A stretch of 64,000 nucleotides of DNA, taken from positions 17,576-81,575 of the forward strand of contig CAJNYU010001315.1 in assembly GCA_905331475.1 (NCBI GenBank). Reading direction: 5' to 3'. The position numbers were made by a program, and so were the translations under genes. The stretch is from Rotaria socialis. Its lineage: Eukaryota; Rotifera; Eurotatoria; Philodinida; Philodinidae. The notes beneath the pieces were generated by a model. The model worked only from the letters and a program-made list of their open reading frames with translations, had not been told where the DNA came from and ran no database searches. The stretch's first letter is position 1. Every line of letters starts with the position of its first letter. This document shows positions 38,464 through 52,547 of the stretch, in pieces.

Positions 38464-41400
38464 AACGCGTTAAAGTTTTTATTTCGTGATTCATAGTAAA
38501 CCAGTTGTTTTCTAGTTATTTAATACGAATCCTATTTGTTGTTGCTTTTTTTCTTTTGGAATAAAATTTATATCGAATTAAAATTCTAAATCTTGTCAAA
38601 TTAAGATTAAAATTTTGATCTTATTCTAATCCGAAGATTAAAGAGATATGATATATGATGAGTCATGGATTATAAAAGTCATTATTTTTTTCTTCAAACT
38701 GTTGTCTGTCAGTCATTGATCATGATTTATTCTACTAGAATTTTACTAATGAACTCGTTTTACGCTTGAAGAAAACAAATCCATAAAACAATTGAAAATC
38801 TATGATTATCAAATCAAATATTGAACGAGTTACAGTTAATTAAATATGATTCTTTGCGTAGCGATCACTTGTCGTCATTTGAATACGATTTTTTCTTTGA
38901 CGGAGAAAATAAATATTCATCTTACATATAGTAGATCAACAAATAATCTGTATTAAAAACTGAGAAAGATGCTCACAAATATGTTCAGCTTCTAATCTTA
39001 TCGGTTTATTGTGTCATTATGAATGTGCCTCAACAATATGTTACATATCAACTTAGGCTTATCGAACTCAATGCACTGGTGTTCTGTTCAGTGAGTGAAA
39101 GCTCAATCAAACTCTTTCTTCTATTTCTCTTTTCTTTCGTTCTTTCTGCTGCTGCTGCTGCTATAACTGACACTGTTACCGCTCCCATTTCTGTATAATC
39201 TGCCATTGGCAACGGTATCGAGCTACATGTATCTATTTCTTTTATAGTATATTCGGTTCATAAATCAAGATGATCAGAAGGAAAGAAGTCGGTAATGTTC
39301 AATTCTGTATTAGATTAACTCTTAAACAGCAATATAGAAAGAGACGCACGGCGAGTGAAAATAAAAAGTAACAAGGAGACGCTGTTAAAGCGACAATGAG
39401 TATAGCATCTTATCAAAAATGGACGATTAACACAACGATGATGAAAGTAGGTGAGGGAAGAAAACGACTCGATCGGCGAGCGAGAATGAATTTTTAGTGA
39501 ACACAACACCTCGACTACTGTTGCTGTTGCTACTTGGAGAGAGAGAGAGTGCGAGAAGAAAAAAGTGATTACCGCGCGGCTCGAGCAAAGGAGGGGGGCC
39601 GTCGCACGATGTGTATTAGAATTGATTGCGATTTGTATGTATGTGTTTGACACAAACGCACTACCACCTTCATCACTACTCGAAATCCATTTCTTCCTTT
39701 TATTTTCTTCTCCTTCTCCGCGCCATCTCAACCGATTAAAGTTATAGCTATGTCTTACCAGAAGAGACTAATAGATATAGATATATTCATTTCTTTGCTT
39801 TTAACTATGCTCATTGGTTGGGTCAATAGAAGTGGTACACAACGGTAATCCAATACTTCGTATAGCAGGATAATGATTCCAATGCAGAAAGATAATAAAA
39901 CAAGAAGGATAGACGCACTGACTCTTGGCCGTTTTTTCTTTTCACCTGAATATTCTTTTGCGCTACTCTCTTGTTCTTATATTCTACCAAAAGATTAATG
40001 ATAGCTTATCGCTCTAGATGTTTAAATTTGCTGTCGCTTTTACTCGTTGACAAGACGCAAATATTATTTCTTTTGTTGTTAAAGTAAGGAAGTTTTTTTC
40101 TTTCTTTTATTACTATTATTGTTATTATTGTATATTCTTTTTCACACGCGACAATAAGTAGTAGTAGTAGTAGTAGTAGTAGTAACAGTAGTTGGACGAC
40201 GATAATCAAAGTTGCCATTATCCTAATTTTCATGCGTTCGTCTCTCGTCATGGTGAATGCGTGTGAAAAAACAATCGTTTGTTCTTCTACTTCTCTATCT
40301 GTCACGCTAGTTAGAAAATAAATGTATTCGATTGTCAAATATATATAAAGGATAATCGATAAGACAGATTTTTAATTTCGTCTTTTCGTTTTAATATTAA
40401 GTGCAAATAAATAATTTGAAGATATCTCTAAAGAGAAGGGAAAAAAATGAATCGTTGTTCTATAAACATTGACACGTCAAGATTAGATGAGATAATACGC
40501 AAGTAGCAGTTTTCGTTCTTTTTTTTTTAACTAAAATGAAAACACTCGAGAAAATAAAAGAGCTTATCGCGAGGATTCACATGTGTGAAAAACAAAACAG
40601 GTAGAACTCATAGATGGCGTCGTTTTAGACATATTTAATTTTCCCCTTTCATCAGTTATTAAAATAAGAAAAAGAATAATATTAATAATATAATTCTCCT
40701 GTATAAGTGTGATATGCACCAGTTGTTGTCACACAAAATAAGTATATGTATGTACGTATGTATGTATGTATGCATGTTGTCTGTCAGATCATTCTTGTCA
40801 TGTCGAACAAATTGAAGCAAATCAATCAAGCGACTATGACGAGTGGCCACCTTCTTTTCTTTTCTTTGTTACTTGCTAGCTTATATTGATGATATTCGCT
40901 TTCTTATTTCGTTCTTATTTCATTGACGAGCACCAGCCGTGCACATGCACATATATAGTACAGGCACCAGATTGTCGTCTTCAAAAAAAAAGAGAAGTTA
41001 ATCTCTTTCTCCTATTGATTTGAGACGTATGTGTGTTAGTTGCGTTTTTCCTTTCTTTTTTTTTATTCTTATGTGAGTGGAAATCGAACCACCGCCATCA
41101 TCATCATCATCATCATCATCGCTTCTTCTATATCGTATACATCAACTAATCCATCCATCCAAGACAAAAGCAGATGCACAAGTGAAAAGAGAAGGCTAAT
41201 CGCTACCTTTCTTTTTCGTTCTCGATCATTACCGATTACGATATTAACAAACTGGTGGAACTATTTTTAGTGATACAATTTATTCTCGTTATTTGATTTT
41301 TGTGTTTCTTTTTGGTCAAATAATTGTCATAAAAAACTGTAGCAGGTAATCCATGTTCGTTACTCGTATGCATATGAAATTAAAGAAAATATCGTTTGCC

Positions 41401-42725
41401 AGCTAGCGAACGCAAGTCGATGTGTGCGTAGCTTTTTGAATAATTTAGAGAGTAAGAATAAAACAAAATGGAAAAAAAAGAGAATTAAACAAAAGTCCGG
41501 TCTGTCATATTCATTTGTTATGTTCATTTTTCTTCGAGCCATAACGTTGCGTGTTTTAATCTTTCAAAGTTGTAGTCTATTGCAAAATTGCTCGCACACA
41601 TAAATTTGTCACCTCTTTTTTTTACTACGCACTTCCGCCATCAACTTTTCACACTGTGATTAGCACACACTAGGATTTTACAACAACGACTACCTCTCTT
41701 CTTATTGCGTTTGCTTTATAAGTGTCTTCAGAATGAAAATTCATTTTTTTAATGTCTTCCGGCTGAAGCATATATGTATGTGTTAGTTGCTATCTTTAAT
41801 TGCAGAATAAAGTGAAAAGAAAGAGCAATAAGAAAATTCTTCAAACGCTTTGCGCTCACTTTCTCTTTAACCACTACTATTTTTTTTCAAAGTTCTTTCA
41901 AGCACATTTCCGTCCCTCTACCTATTCTCAGCAAGGAGCGCAGCGTAACACACTATGATGTTGTTATTGGGATAATCGTCGAGCGTTTGGTTGAAGCGTT
42001 CAAATTTTCCTTCTTTATTGCGTCTTGCTACTCCGACTCGGCTCCTTTCCTCTCTCTCTCTCTCTCTCTCTCACTCTCGTTTTTTTAAAAGTGAGAAATA
42101 ATGCATCCGTATGTCAACTTTAGTTAAAACATACTTCTTTCGCCCTCTCTCTCCTCTTCTTATTTTTATTCAAGATTCTAGACGATAGAGAGAGAGAGAG
42201 AGAAAGAATGGCATCAGCCGGCTTCGTCTTCATTTCGAAATCACGGCCTCATTGTTTGCCATTGTGATTAACACTCTTAAAGAAATACCATAGAGTTTAA
42301 CCTCACACGAAATATCACAATGTCATCACGCAGCCTGTTCAATCCGGCATGTGAGTGTATAAATCTATCTATCTTTCTATCTATTTATTTCTTCTTCTTT
42401 TTTGTTCGCTATGAAATTTTATTGGGTGTCGACATAACGATTGAAAAGCTATTATCATTCAATAACAGTTGTTACTCATCACAGTGGATGAGGCGAAGCG
42501 GCTAGTGAAATTGAATAGGGTAGTGTAGCAATACTTTATCTCGCTAACGAGAGGAATTGAGTAAAGCAATAGCAATCGCATTTGTGCTTGCACGCCTGTC
42601 CTATTGATTTAAGACACGGAAGAATATGTTGACAGATCGATACAATGTTAAAGAATAAGAAAAAATTAAGAAGACTTTATGACGTTTGTCAATTTACTCT
42701 TTGGTGGCGTCTTCTTCTTCTTCGA

Positions 42726-42766
<41 letters not shown>

Positions 42767-43574
42767 CGTTTGCATTCATACGATTGGATGCTAGCTCATA
42801 CATATACATAGTAGCATAGTTACGCTTGGCTAACGTTGTGCAATAAAACGGGAGCGAGCGAATCAAGATAAAACAAATTATTTGACAAAAATGAAAAGAG
42901 AGAGAGAGAATGAAAAAACACGATATATAGGCAATGATCGATATCTTGTTTTATTGCAATAATCACTTATCAATATAATGTAAGAGAAACGAGACGAGAA
43001 AAGAAAGCAATTGGTGAAAATTATCATTATCGCAAGACGATGTAGTAGGTGTCCTTATTGATTTGTTGGCAAGGTTTTTCCTTCTTCTCGCTTTCGCGTT
43101 TTAACTGGTTGATGGTCTCGGTTCATTGCGGCTTGAGTGTTACGAAATATTGACTAATAAAAATGATGTTGAGAGAAGAAAAGGTGTCATTTACAAAGCC
43201 TCGAATATGTTCGACGTCAATTGATTGGTTGTCAATATATTTATACGAGAGAAAAAGAGAAAACGATAGCGAAAAGAACTAGGTCTTCTCCCCGATCACA
43301 TTCGTATATCATATCTATCTTCGTTCGTTTTCGTTCTTCTTCTTCGTCGTTGAAGCGCGAAGAAGAGAAAAAGGATTTGTTAATTGAAAAAAAGAGAAAA
43401 AAAGAAGAAGAAAACTGACAGACTCAAGTAACAACAGACAGTCCACTCAAACGTTTTTTTCTCTTTTAACTTGATCTTACTTCATCGCTTCTTCTCTTTT
43501 TCTTTTCTTTTCAACTTTTGTACTTAAACTTTTCAATCAAAGAAGGAAAAATCTCAAAGGAAAAGAAAAACTAA
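38464..43574. promoter_or_regulatory. 5-kb microsatellite-rich gap upstream of the homeobox gene
   Basis: No convincing gene. Many simple-sequence tracts occur: GCT near 39148-39163, GA near 39538-39550, AGT/TAG at about 40157-40183, TATG/TACG near 40744-40772, ATC at about 41096-41120, CT at 42050-42072, GA at 42187-42204, CT followed by ATCT at 42726-42766, and GA near 42897-42909. A GC-richer patch sits at 39570-39610. A developmental regulator with a large gap upstream often keeps enhancers there; that is inference. Confidence 0.4.
42320..42350 (+). other. Possible alternative first exon of the homeobox gene
   Basis: ATGTCATCACGCAGCCTGTT starts a short open stretch (MSSRSLFNPA) ending in a phase-1 donor GTGAGT. 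Spliced to the acceptor at 43773 it would read MSSRSLFNPACLALSNKFLP, parallel to MVSRRLDKLSAGLALSNKFL from the exon at 43575. Confidence 0.3.
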
Positions 43575-46500
43575 ATGGTTTCTCGCCGTTTGGATAAACT
43601 TTCGGCAGGTAAATATGTGCTACATTAATGAAAATAAAAATGAAAACTATTCATACTCCAATCAATAGAACGAATGATTAGTGTATCGAATAAGTAGAAC
43701 ATATTTAATAAAAGACAATAGATATAAATGTGTGAAACTTCATTTACTTTTTATTCTCTTTGTTTTCTAAAGGTCTGGCGTTAAGCAATAAATTTTTGCC
43801 GGTCCACTGTGTGGTTGCACGAGACGAGTGTCCACAACGTGTAATACAAGATGGTTTTGTAATTGTACCGGCATATACAAAATTTCATGAAATTGTATCA
43901 GTGGTTTTACGTTCTATGGAAGCTGATGTTGGCAAAATTGAACAAGATGAAAGAGCAGATGGTAAGAAAGAAAGAAAGAAAGAGTTTTTCTAATTTATTT
44001 ATTAGATTTAATAGAAGCTTTTAGTTTTTCTTCCCATGTTTGTCTCCTAAAAGAGACACATTTCAACTAATAATTATCAAACGATTCGAGTTCATTTAAT
44101 GAGAAATTTATGATAGTTTTATTGACTATTCTATTGTTTATCTATGATGAAGCGATCGTCGGTTTTTGGTGGTGTTTAAAATATATTATGAAAAAGAATA
44201 ATTCTTTCTACATAAAGAGCAGGCCAAAGTGGCTTTATAGAGACTCTCCACGAATATTTATATATATATTTATATGAAAGAGCTCTTCAACGATTAAAAT
44301 AACTAAAACATCTATAATGTTCATTTATGATCTTCTAAAGAACTATTTATTGTCATGGCAATCATTTTAAAATAAGTTATCATAGAAGTGTTAGTGTACT
44401 GTTCGAAACTCAGTCGTATACTAGGAACTAGAATAAATATCTTTTAGTCACATCTCAATGGAAACTACAAGATCTAAATATGTTCGATATGATATTAAGG
44501 TTATGCGAGTAAGGTGTTAATATTTCTATGAGCTATAATAATAGAAGAATAAAAAAACGCTGTGATGACAATCCTTGAGGTTCGAACAATTTTGTTGATG
44601 TAATAGAAATTTTTATTGACTTGATTCTTATCTTATGATTATGAAAGTTCGCTTTCGAATCGATGAGTTTTGATTGATCGATCTGTAAGAAGAAAAATAT
44701 TAAGGTGTTTCTTTTTTCTTCTTCTTGTTGAGTCTGTGTCAATTTAGAAGCCCTAAAAATGCTTTACATGTGTCGAATCATTTTTGATTTGAAGCTTTAT
44801 TGATTGTGTACGTCTTCGTGACCTATTAATACTCTTCAAATATTGCGAACTATAACATTTTCAGTAGCACTCTGCCATCGCGTCCTCGGAAAACTATGTT
44901 ATGAAATTCAGCTAGGAATTTTGAACAAAGACAAATATGAATGAGAGTTCCTATAAGTCGGAATTCGAAAATAAGTTTTTCGAGAATTTTAACAGCGATT
45001 ATTTAATATTAGAAACTCTTTTCTAAATCTTTATGATTCATCATGACCGATATAGTCTCGCGTAATGAATGATTTCATGCTTGACAAATGTTTTCTTGTT
45101 ATTCTTGATTATTATTTTTGTAGACCTTAGTAATAAACTGGCCAAAAGTACGAGATATCTTTCAATGAACTTTTTTTTCAGGTCAAATTTTGATAAAAAA
45201 TTGGAATCCATTGCCTATTACAACCGTAACTGAAAATCGAACGGTAACAGTTCAAGATATCTTGGGCGATCTTATGAACGTCGCCATACTTAAAATTCGA
45301 ATTTCCAAGTAAGAACTTTTAGAAAAGTAATAACAGCAACGAGAACCTTTTTTTTACAGGTATTCAAGTAAATTAGAAGATAAAAAAGCCGTACGTTTAT
45401 TAAAACAACTGATGCCTTTAGTCAATAATGATGAACAAGATAAACATACGGTATGTGAAAATATTGATTTCATAGAAATGACTTGATGAGTTAAATTTTA
45501 TGTTTTCTTAGCTAACTGGCAGATCATTTCAAATAATGCACGACGATATTGAAGATCATGATAATAGACACGAACAAACTTCACCATTAAAATCTACAAC
45601 AAGTCCTAATGGTTATTCATTAGCATCGTCCAATTCAAACACAACCGACGGGTAAATAGAAAAGAATGTTTTTTCTTCTTCTCTTTTTTGACATCTATTG
45701 TAATATTAAAATAGTGATAATACGCCATTGAATCTTTCAAAAAAACAATATTCATCAACACTACAACAAATTAATTCCAATAAATCTTATATTAATTATC
45801 CATTTGCTAGCCTTTTATCATTTGCTCAACAACAGTATGACCCAACACCAATTAATTCGTCGCCAACAATAAAAGATTATGCATACAATCGTCGGCAACG
45901 TGAACGTACAACATTCGATCCACATGAAGAAACACCACGTTTATTGCAAATATTTACTGATACAAAACATCCAACACGTTATCAAATAGCATCTATCTGT
46001 GAAAATCTTAATGGTTTACCATGTCGAAAAGGTTCGTCGGATTTTATTTTCGAGTTCGGCAATTTCTTGAAATATTCCCCTTTGTTGTAGGAAAAAAAGC
46101 TCTTGAACCTTATAATATTCAATATTGGTTTAAGAATGCTCGCGCCGCATTAAAACGTAAGAAACGTCGTTTTGTTACTCCAGACAATTCAATACAACCA
46201 CCACCACAACAACAGCAGCAGCAGCAGCAACAACAAGCATATAATTTATCATCGCCGAATCAAATGAATAATCATGATGAACAGAATCATCCATCGATAA
46301 AATGTGAACTTGATTCGTCTGATGAAATTGATGAAGACCTTGATGACGACATTGATATTGATGAAAAACAAAAGCAACAAAACCATAATAATTATTATTT
46401 CAACTATTTACAAGCATTTGACATATCATTAACAGATAAGCAACGACAAAAAACAACACAATCCGACGAAAGTAACGATGATGATGATAATATGAGTTCG

Positions 46501-46890
46501 ATAAGCGAACAAACACCACCAACACAGATCCTATTAAATTCAACAAAGATTTCGAATACAACAACATCATTTGATTATAATCGTTCACGACGTAACCGAA
46601 TATTCATTGATCCGACATCTGAAGTGCCCAAATTAGAACAATGGTTTGCTATTGAAACACATCCCGATCATATATTAATCGAACGTATTTGTTCCGAATT
46701 AAATGAAGGTGAATATCGAACAAAATTTCCTAAACTCGAATCAAAACATATACGTTTATGGTTTAAAAATCATCGTGCAAAAGTAAAACGTATATGTCGA
46801 ATACAAACGCCCACTGTTAATAATAATAATACTAATGATTCATCAATTAAAACAGCTGAAACAACAGAGAAGAAAATGCACAATGTGTAA
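43575..46890 (+). CDS. dve: Homeobox protein of the defective-proventriculus (COMPASS/SATB-like) family, 565 aa
   Basis: Seven exons (43575-43608, 43773-43961, 45182-45308, 45360-45450, 45512-45651, 45715-46031, 46091-46890) splice in frame to 565 residues. The N-terminal part LPVHCVVARDE...ILIKNWNPLPITTVTENRTV...DLMNVAILKIRIS fits the COMPASS/ULD-like domain shared by Dve and SATB. Two homeodomains follow: one from RRQRERTTFDPHEE to WFKNARAALKRKKRR (split by a 59-nt intron at 46032-46090), one from RSRRNRIFIDPTSEVP to WFKNHRAKVKR. Both have Lys at homeodomain position 50. A poly-Gln run (about 46205-46235) and acidic stretches lie between. Drosophila Dve is a K50 homeodomain repressor in gut, wing and eye. 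A PLNLS motif (45725-45739) resembles a CtBP-binding site. The intron at 43962-45181 is about 1.2 kb. Confidence 0.9.
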
Positions 46891-48796
46891 TAAAATAAAA
46901 AAAGGAACAGGAAAAACTAACATTTCTTCTTTCCATCTGTGATGCTTTTTGTTTTCTATTTTTCTTTCCAATACACTGCTGATAGACTGTTCACAATTAT
47001 ATATTGAAATCACATTCACCCCACATACACTCCGTTGCATATTGTGATTATTTACATATTCTATATGTCTTCTTATAACATGTGAATTCTCTTCTTCTTT
47101 TTTTTGTTCTTCTTGCCTTGGATAAATCTTGTATTAGTATTTCTCTTAATATTCAATTTTGCCATGGTTTCTTCTTTCTTTTTTTTGTCTTTGCTTGTTG
47201 TTTTTTTTTTGTTGTTTATTATTATTATTTTTTTTCCTGATAATGATTGAAAAAAACACGTATAAATATGAATATATATATATGTATTATCTTGAATCAG
47301 ATATCTGTACTTGAAGCATGCAAAGAACAGATGCACCAGTTTGCATGCGACATGTTTTAAATCGTATTGAAATAAATATTAAACCGTATGGTTCATTTGA
47401 TAAATTCGTATTAGAAAATAGTCAAGCGATGAGTAAGCAACACAAAATTTTCATCAGACTGGTTCGACAAAAAACAAAAAGGGCAAAGTTCAGTCATGAT
47501 GAGAGTTTAAGTATTATGAAATGTCACATCATTTTGACGTTGACAAAAACAATGGTCTTCATTTCATATGTCATACGAAGATATTGGCAGTAAAGAGAAT
47601 TAAATGTCTTTCTATACATGAAAATAAAAGACATATCCCAATATTGTGACAGATACTTACAATTTTTGCTCGTGGCTGTGCCCTTCTATCATCTAAGATT
47701 TTTCTATAATTAAAATATACATTATGTAATTTCTATTGTTTATTGTAAAAACATAAGTAAGGATAACCTTTTTCTTTGAAATAAAATTCTCTCGATTTTA
47801 TTGTAGTAATATGATGACATCTAGTCAGATTTATTAATTTCTATTCGTATTGTTTTAGTAGAATGTCAAGGAGTCATTGAATTCTGATGGTTTATTATAA
47901 TTAATTAGTTAATAATATTAATATGATAGATGCTGTTTCATTAAGACCATAGAATATTATTTTCTTTGTTAAAGAATCGACATTGGCGAGGAATATATTT
48001 ACAAAATTGTTGATCGACGTTCTGTCCATGTCCTCAAAATCGCTAAAAAATCGATGATTATATGGCGGGATATTAGGGCGATGTATCGTGAGATCTTATC
48101 GCGATATAATCGTTCAAATTGCCGATTTTGTTTTTCAATTTTTAAGAAAAATTGAGACTAATTTACGGCTGCGTAACCAGCTTAGATTTCTCATGAAAAA
48201 AGGTACAAAAAGTAAGTGTTTTCAAGACTTTTGATATCTATAGAATGCGTATCTTCCTTATCCGTTGGAGTTTCCTGAGAGCGACTGATATACTATTGAT
48301 CTTACTGTGCGTGCCAACTCGTTTTTTTTTTTATTACCGTAGAGCAGATTCAACCAGATGAACTTGCATTTTGGAATCATGAAATATACAACTGTACTAT
48401 ACTTACGTATATATGAGATTGTTGAATTTTTGAAGTGTATTCAATAAACTTTGTTACAACCACGAAAATGCTACTGAGAGTAAAAAATAGGGATGTAATT
48501 TTCCTGTTATTTTAAAATAAATATAAATAATTTATTTTGATAATTTCCATGTAAAAGTAAACTTGAATGATAACAATTCATATTTACATATAAAAAATAT
48601 TTCTAACTAAATTTCATTAAAATACATATTATCGCAAAATTATTTAATCTAAAACAAAATAAATGTGATTTATATGTATCTTTATATATAAATATTTTCT
48701 ATAATCTATATTTAACAACGTTAATTATGGAAAAAGTTTTTATTTAATATAGTCATAAATTCAAGTATACGAAGAAATTGACATCTCCTAGTGCGT
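46891..48796. other. 3' flank of the homeobox gene, no further gene seen
   Basis: AT-rich, with long T runs and a short TATATA tract near 47275. A 91-codon frame at 47318-47593 has no domain and starts within low-complexity DNA; I do not support it. A TATCGCGATATAATCG motif at about 48099 matches in inverse orientation the one near 3213. Confidence 0.4.
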
Positions 48797-50800
48797 AATA
48801 TCATAATCCCGTTACACCCGGTAACGACTTTTTCTCCGGCTAAACATACTTTATAAGCATTCGGTGTATTACCCCCAAGGTATCCACTTTTATATAACTA
48901 TATGTTTTAAGTTGATGAATTTGAGTTGCTTTGGGATATTTCCCTAAAGCGTAACAACTTCAATATCCTAGAAGAAATACAACAAAAAAACTCAAATTCG
49001 CATAAGATGCTCAATTCGAATTTGAATATAATTGATGCATGTACTGACCAATAACACTTCGGAAAAACTTAAGGTACAGATATGGCTACAGGAAAAAGGA
49101 AATAATATAATTTTATCTGAATTGTATTTTATATATTTTGAATTTAGACATGAATATTACTGTAAGGCTGAAACGCATAACATAAACTATGATTCCTAGG
49201 AGCATGTCATGAATTTCTGGCAATGCTTAACATTCGTAGACGGAAACCGGACGTTACTACACGAATGTCTCAGGCTTCTGAAAGAATGCGTGAAATTGCT
49301 GAAACCATGTATAAGGTTGCTAAGATTATTCCTCGACTTTCGAGAACCTTGCCTGACGTTGCTGACAGTACGACTTGAGTCCTGCCAGACACACCACAGG
49401 TACNTGTCACGCCTCTTGAAAGAAAATGATTTATTTCGTAATATTTCAGTGAAGATTTTTGCAGAGCGCAAGGATGGTTGAAATCAAAATTGGAAATTTC
49501 TAATGGTATTCCCCGATAGAGCTGAACGTGTTGATGCACATATTTATCGTTTAAAATAATGCACTGATGGGAACATGAAAAAATAATAAAGGAATTATTA
49601 GTTCAGAGTAATCAAATTTTATTGAAAATGTTGTCGATAAAATGTCGAAGAATAACTATTCCAACTGATTGTTTGTCTGATTCATAAGATGGCGCTTACT
49701 AAATGCTGTGCCCATACTGACTCACGGTCTCAAAATAAACAACAAGAAATATATTCGTAGTCATTTATCAAATAGTTCAGGGTAGAGAACATCACGATGA
49801 TTCACATTTATGAAGAACTGGTGTAAAATAAGAGAGTGATTTAATCTTCATCTAATTACGATGAGACATAAATCTTAAAATAAAGAATAGCAAAATCGAC
49901 ATATTACGGTTACAACATTCCGTAAGGAGTCTTTGTCAACATTTCATGCAAACGAGTGTCTTCGCAAGAAAATGTCACAACTAAGCATAATCTATATGAG
50001 AAAGAGTATCGACGAATAGCATAAGATGCTCAATTCGAATTTGAATATTACTGATGCATGTACTGACCAATAACACTTCGGAAAAACTTAAGGCACAGAT
50101 ATGGCTACAGGAAAATGCAAATAATATCATTCTATCTGAATTGTATTTTAAATAATTTGAATTTAGACATGCATATTACTGAGGCTGAAATGCATGTCAT
50201 GGGTTCCTGACAATGCGTAACATTGGTAGAGGGAAGCCTGTCGCTGCTGGAAGTGAGCCGGACGCTACTACATGAATATCTGAGGCTTCTAAAAGAATGC
50301 GTGAAATTGCTGAAACCATGTATAAGGTTGCTAAGATTATTCCTCGACTTTCGAGAACCTTGCCTGACGTTGCTGACAGTACGACTTGAGTCCTGCCAGA
50401 CACACCACAGGTACCGGAGCACATATCAGAGCTGCTAGATACTTTATAGAGGTTACTGCAACTGTGCCTCATCTGGTTACAGGTACTTAAGCCAACTTCC
50501 CCACAAGGTAACCCATACATATGGGAGTCACTCAAATTCGTGCAGCAAACCCAGGAATGCTTCTAGCAACCTCATGAATTGTTGTAGCAAACGCAGGTAT
50601 GCTTGTAGTAGGCTCAAGGTCATCAATGGATTCTTCGAAAATCTCGTTTATATTCGATATGAAATTAGGCAGCTGCTCCGAATTCCTCAACTTAAAACAT
50701 ATAGTTATATAAAAGTGGATACCCTAGGGGTAATACCACAAAAAGAATTCGATGGGTATTATGACCTCGAAATCACGATACACAGTGTAACGGTATTATG
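48797..50800. mobile_element. About 2-kb element with long (about 130-bp) inverted ends
   Basis: The left end (48805-48935) and right end (50667-50795) are inverted relative to each other. The best-kept parts are TCATAAT.CCGTTACAC, GTATTACCCC..GGTATCCAC and TTTTATATAACTATATGTTT. Inside are two direct copies of about 400 bp, 49001-49403 and 50020-50414. They share CATAAGATGCTCAATTCG at the start and GACACACCACAGGTAC at the end. No transposase frame is visible. An N at 49404 directly after the first internal copy indicates an assembly gap there. Target-site duplication was not resolved. Could be a non-autonomous Mutator-like or foldback element. Confidence 0.65.
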
Positions 50801-52547
50801 ACATTTATGATTGAAAGAAACTGGCTATGTAATTATAATGATTGAAAACTAATCATCGTTTGTATAGGAAGCAATACAAGTTTCTGTTGACACTAATCAA
50901 CGATTGGTGATAGAGGCCAATCATTGTAATAGATTACATAATGCAATATGAGACAGTTCGACTAAACAAGAAGAGATTGACAAGTTCATCATTTTGTTTA
51001 TTTAAGCGAATAAATCAAGAATTAATGAGTTAGATAATTGTCTTCTAGTATGTTATACAATTAAAAAATATGTTTTTGGTGAAAATATCTGAAAATTCGC
51101 AGTTAGTTTCGATCAATCACAAATCTCACAATAGTCAACGATTTATGACGGTACATCTGCGCTACTTAAAAAGAAATCGGCAATCAATCGTAATTAATAG
51201 CTGACATTTATCAAAATCACGATGTATCATCAAAACTTAGACGATTTCAACGACATGGATCGTATTGCAAGCTATCACATTCTATTGATACACGCATTTT
51301 CTCATTTAGTTGATTCCAAATATAGATATAAGATCCTCATTTCTGTCTCGATTTTCTTCTTTTCAAAAATAGTAGGTATATTGTGTAACTGGACAATTCA
51401 TCGCATAGTTAATTGAATGTAACGCAATTGATGTAGAGGTGAAGCGAGAAATTTATTCATAGAGAAGTCTAGTGAAAATCATATTTTAGTTAAATTTACC
51501 TTTGCGATCTCAACTGTGATAATGAAAAGTCATTTGTTATGTATTCTTTTCTCTCACATTATTAAACTCAGTCATCGGCGAGACAGCAACGTGATCGTAT
51601 GACAACAGAACGGAACAAAAGGATAATCTCCCTCATATGGAATCGAGCTAACATCTTCTGCTTTCCAGGCAGCTGCGCTAGTAGGGAGCGTGTATTATTC
51701 GTTTGTTCCGTCTTATAATCGAAGGGGAACACTTTGGTCATAGCATTCTTTTTTTTAGTTTAATTTACCTTTGAAATCTTTAGTGTGATATCGAAAACTC
51801 ATTTTCGCAAAAGCTTTTCGTTCTGAAGTATAATAGTAACCTTCATTGTCAAGCATAGACTTTTCCTTCTCACTTGAAAAAGTCTTGTTTGCACTCATTC
51901 TTCATAAAATAGTAGTAAATTATTAAATTACTATTGAACACAAGTGACTGCCTTTACTTTATAGAATCATTTTATCTTTAGCTTTCAAAATAATTGTTTT
52001 TTTTTCTATTATTCAAAAATACTATTAGAATATTTATTTTTGGCTTGGTGAGAATAACAGAGTTATAATTTTATACATTAATTGAAACACTGTTTTAGTT
52101 AAGCCGATTAACAGTAAGACATGATACAATTCTAATCAATTACAGTACATTCGTGACGAATAGTCTGGCAAGAAATTGTTCATACAACGAATTGTCCATG
52201 CGACAAATTCACCTAGCACCGTATCGCTACATCTTTTTTTTAGTATAATTTTAATAATAAGTTGTATATACAGTCGCATGGTTGATTAAATTATCAGAGC
52301 CTAGAAATGTTTTTTGCATTTCAACCATAATAAATCGGGGAGCTTTTAATATCGTTTCATCTGTAAAAAAATAAAACGTCGTGTGTAGGCTTTATGTTAG
52401 CTCATTGACATGACAAATACATACACGCATGTTCATGTCTTATTAATGTGCATTTAACAAAAAATTTCATGCTGATCTTTTAATCAGTATGTTGTCTAAG
52501 ATAAGAAAAGAAGCTTCCTGTGTGTGAGTTGCTTTTTCTCTACTTAG
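50801..52547. other. Intergenic, with one short imperfect direct repeat
   Basis: A roughly 55-bp imperfect direct repeat (51486-51540 and 51755-51805, sharing TTTAGTT.AATTTACCTTTG) flanks about 215 bp that is a little richer in GC. No gene is seen. Confidence 0.4.

Noticed and set aside
39315-39731. 138-codon open frame on the minus strand
   Set aside because: Low-complexity Ser/Phe/Leu composition from a repeat-rich region, and open on the opposite strand too.
40006-40338. 110-codon minus-strand frame with a poly-Leu run
   Set aside because: The Leu run is the AGT/ACT microsatellite in translation; no start context or splice signals support it.
49196-50535. Several 90-112 codon frames on both strands
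   Set aside because: They repeat the same sequence in the two internal copies of the 2-kb element and are open on both strands with no domain.
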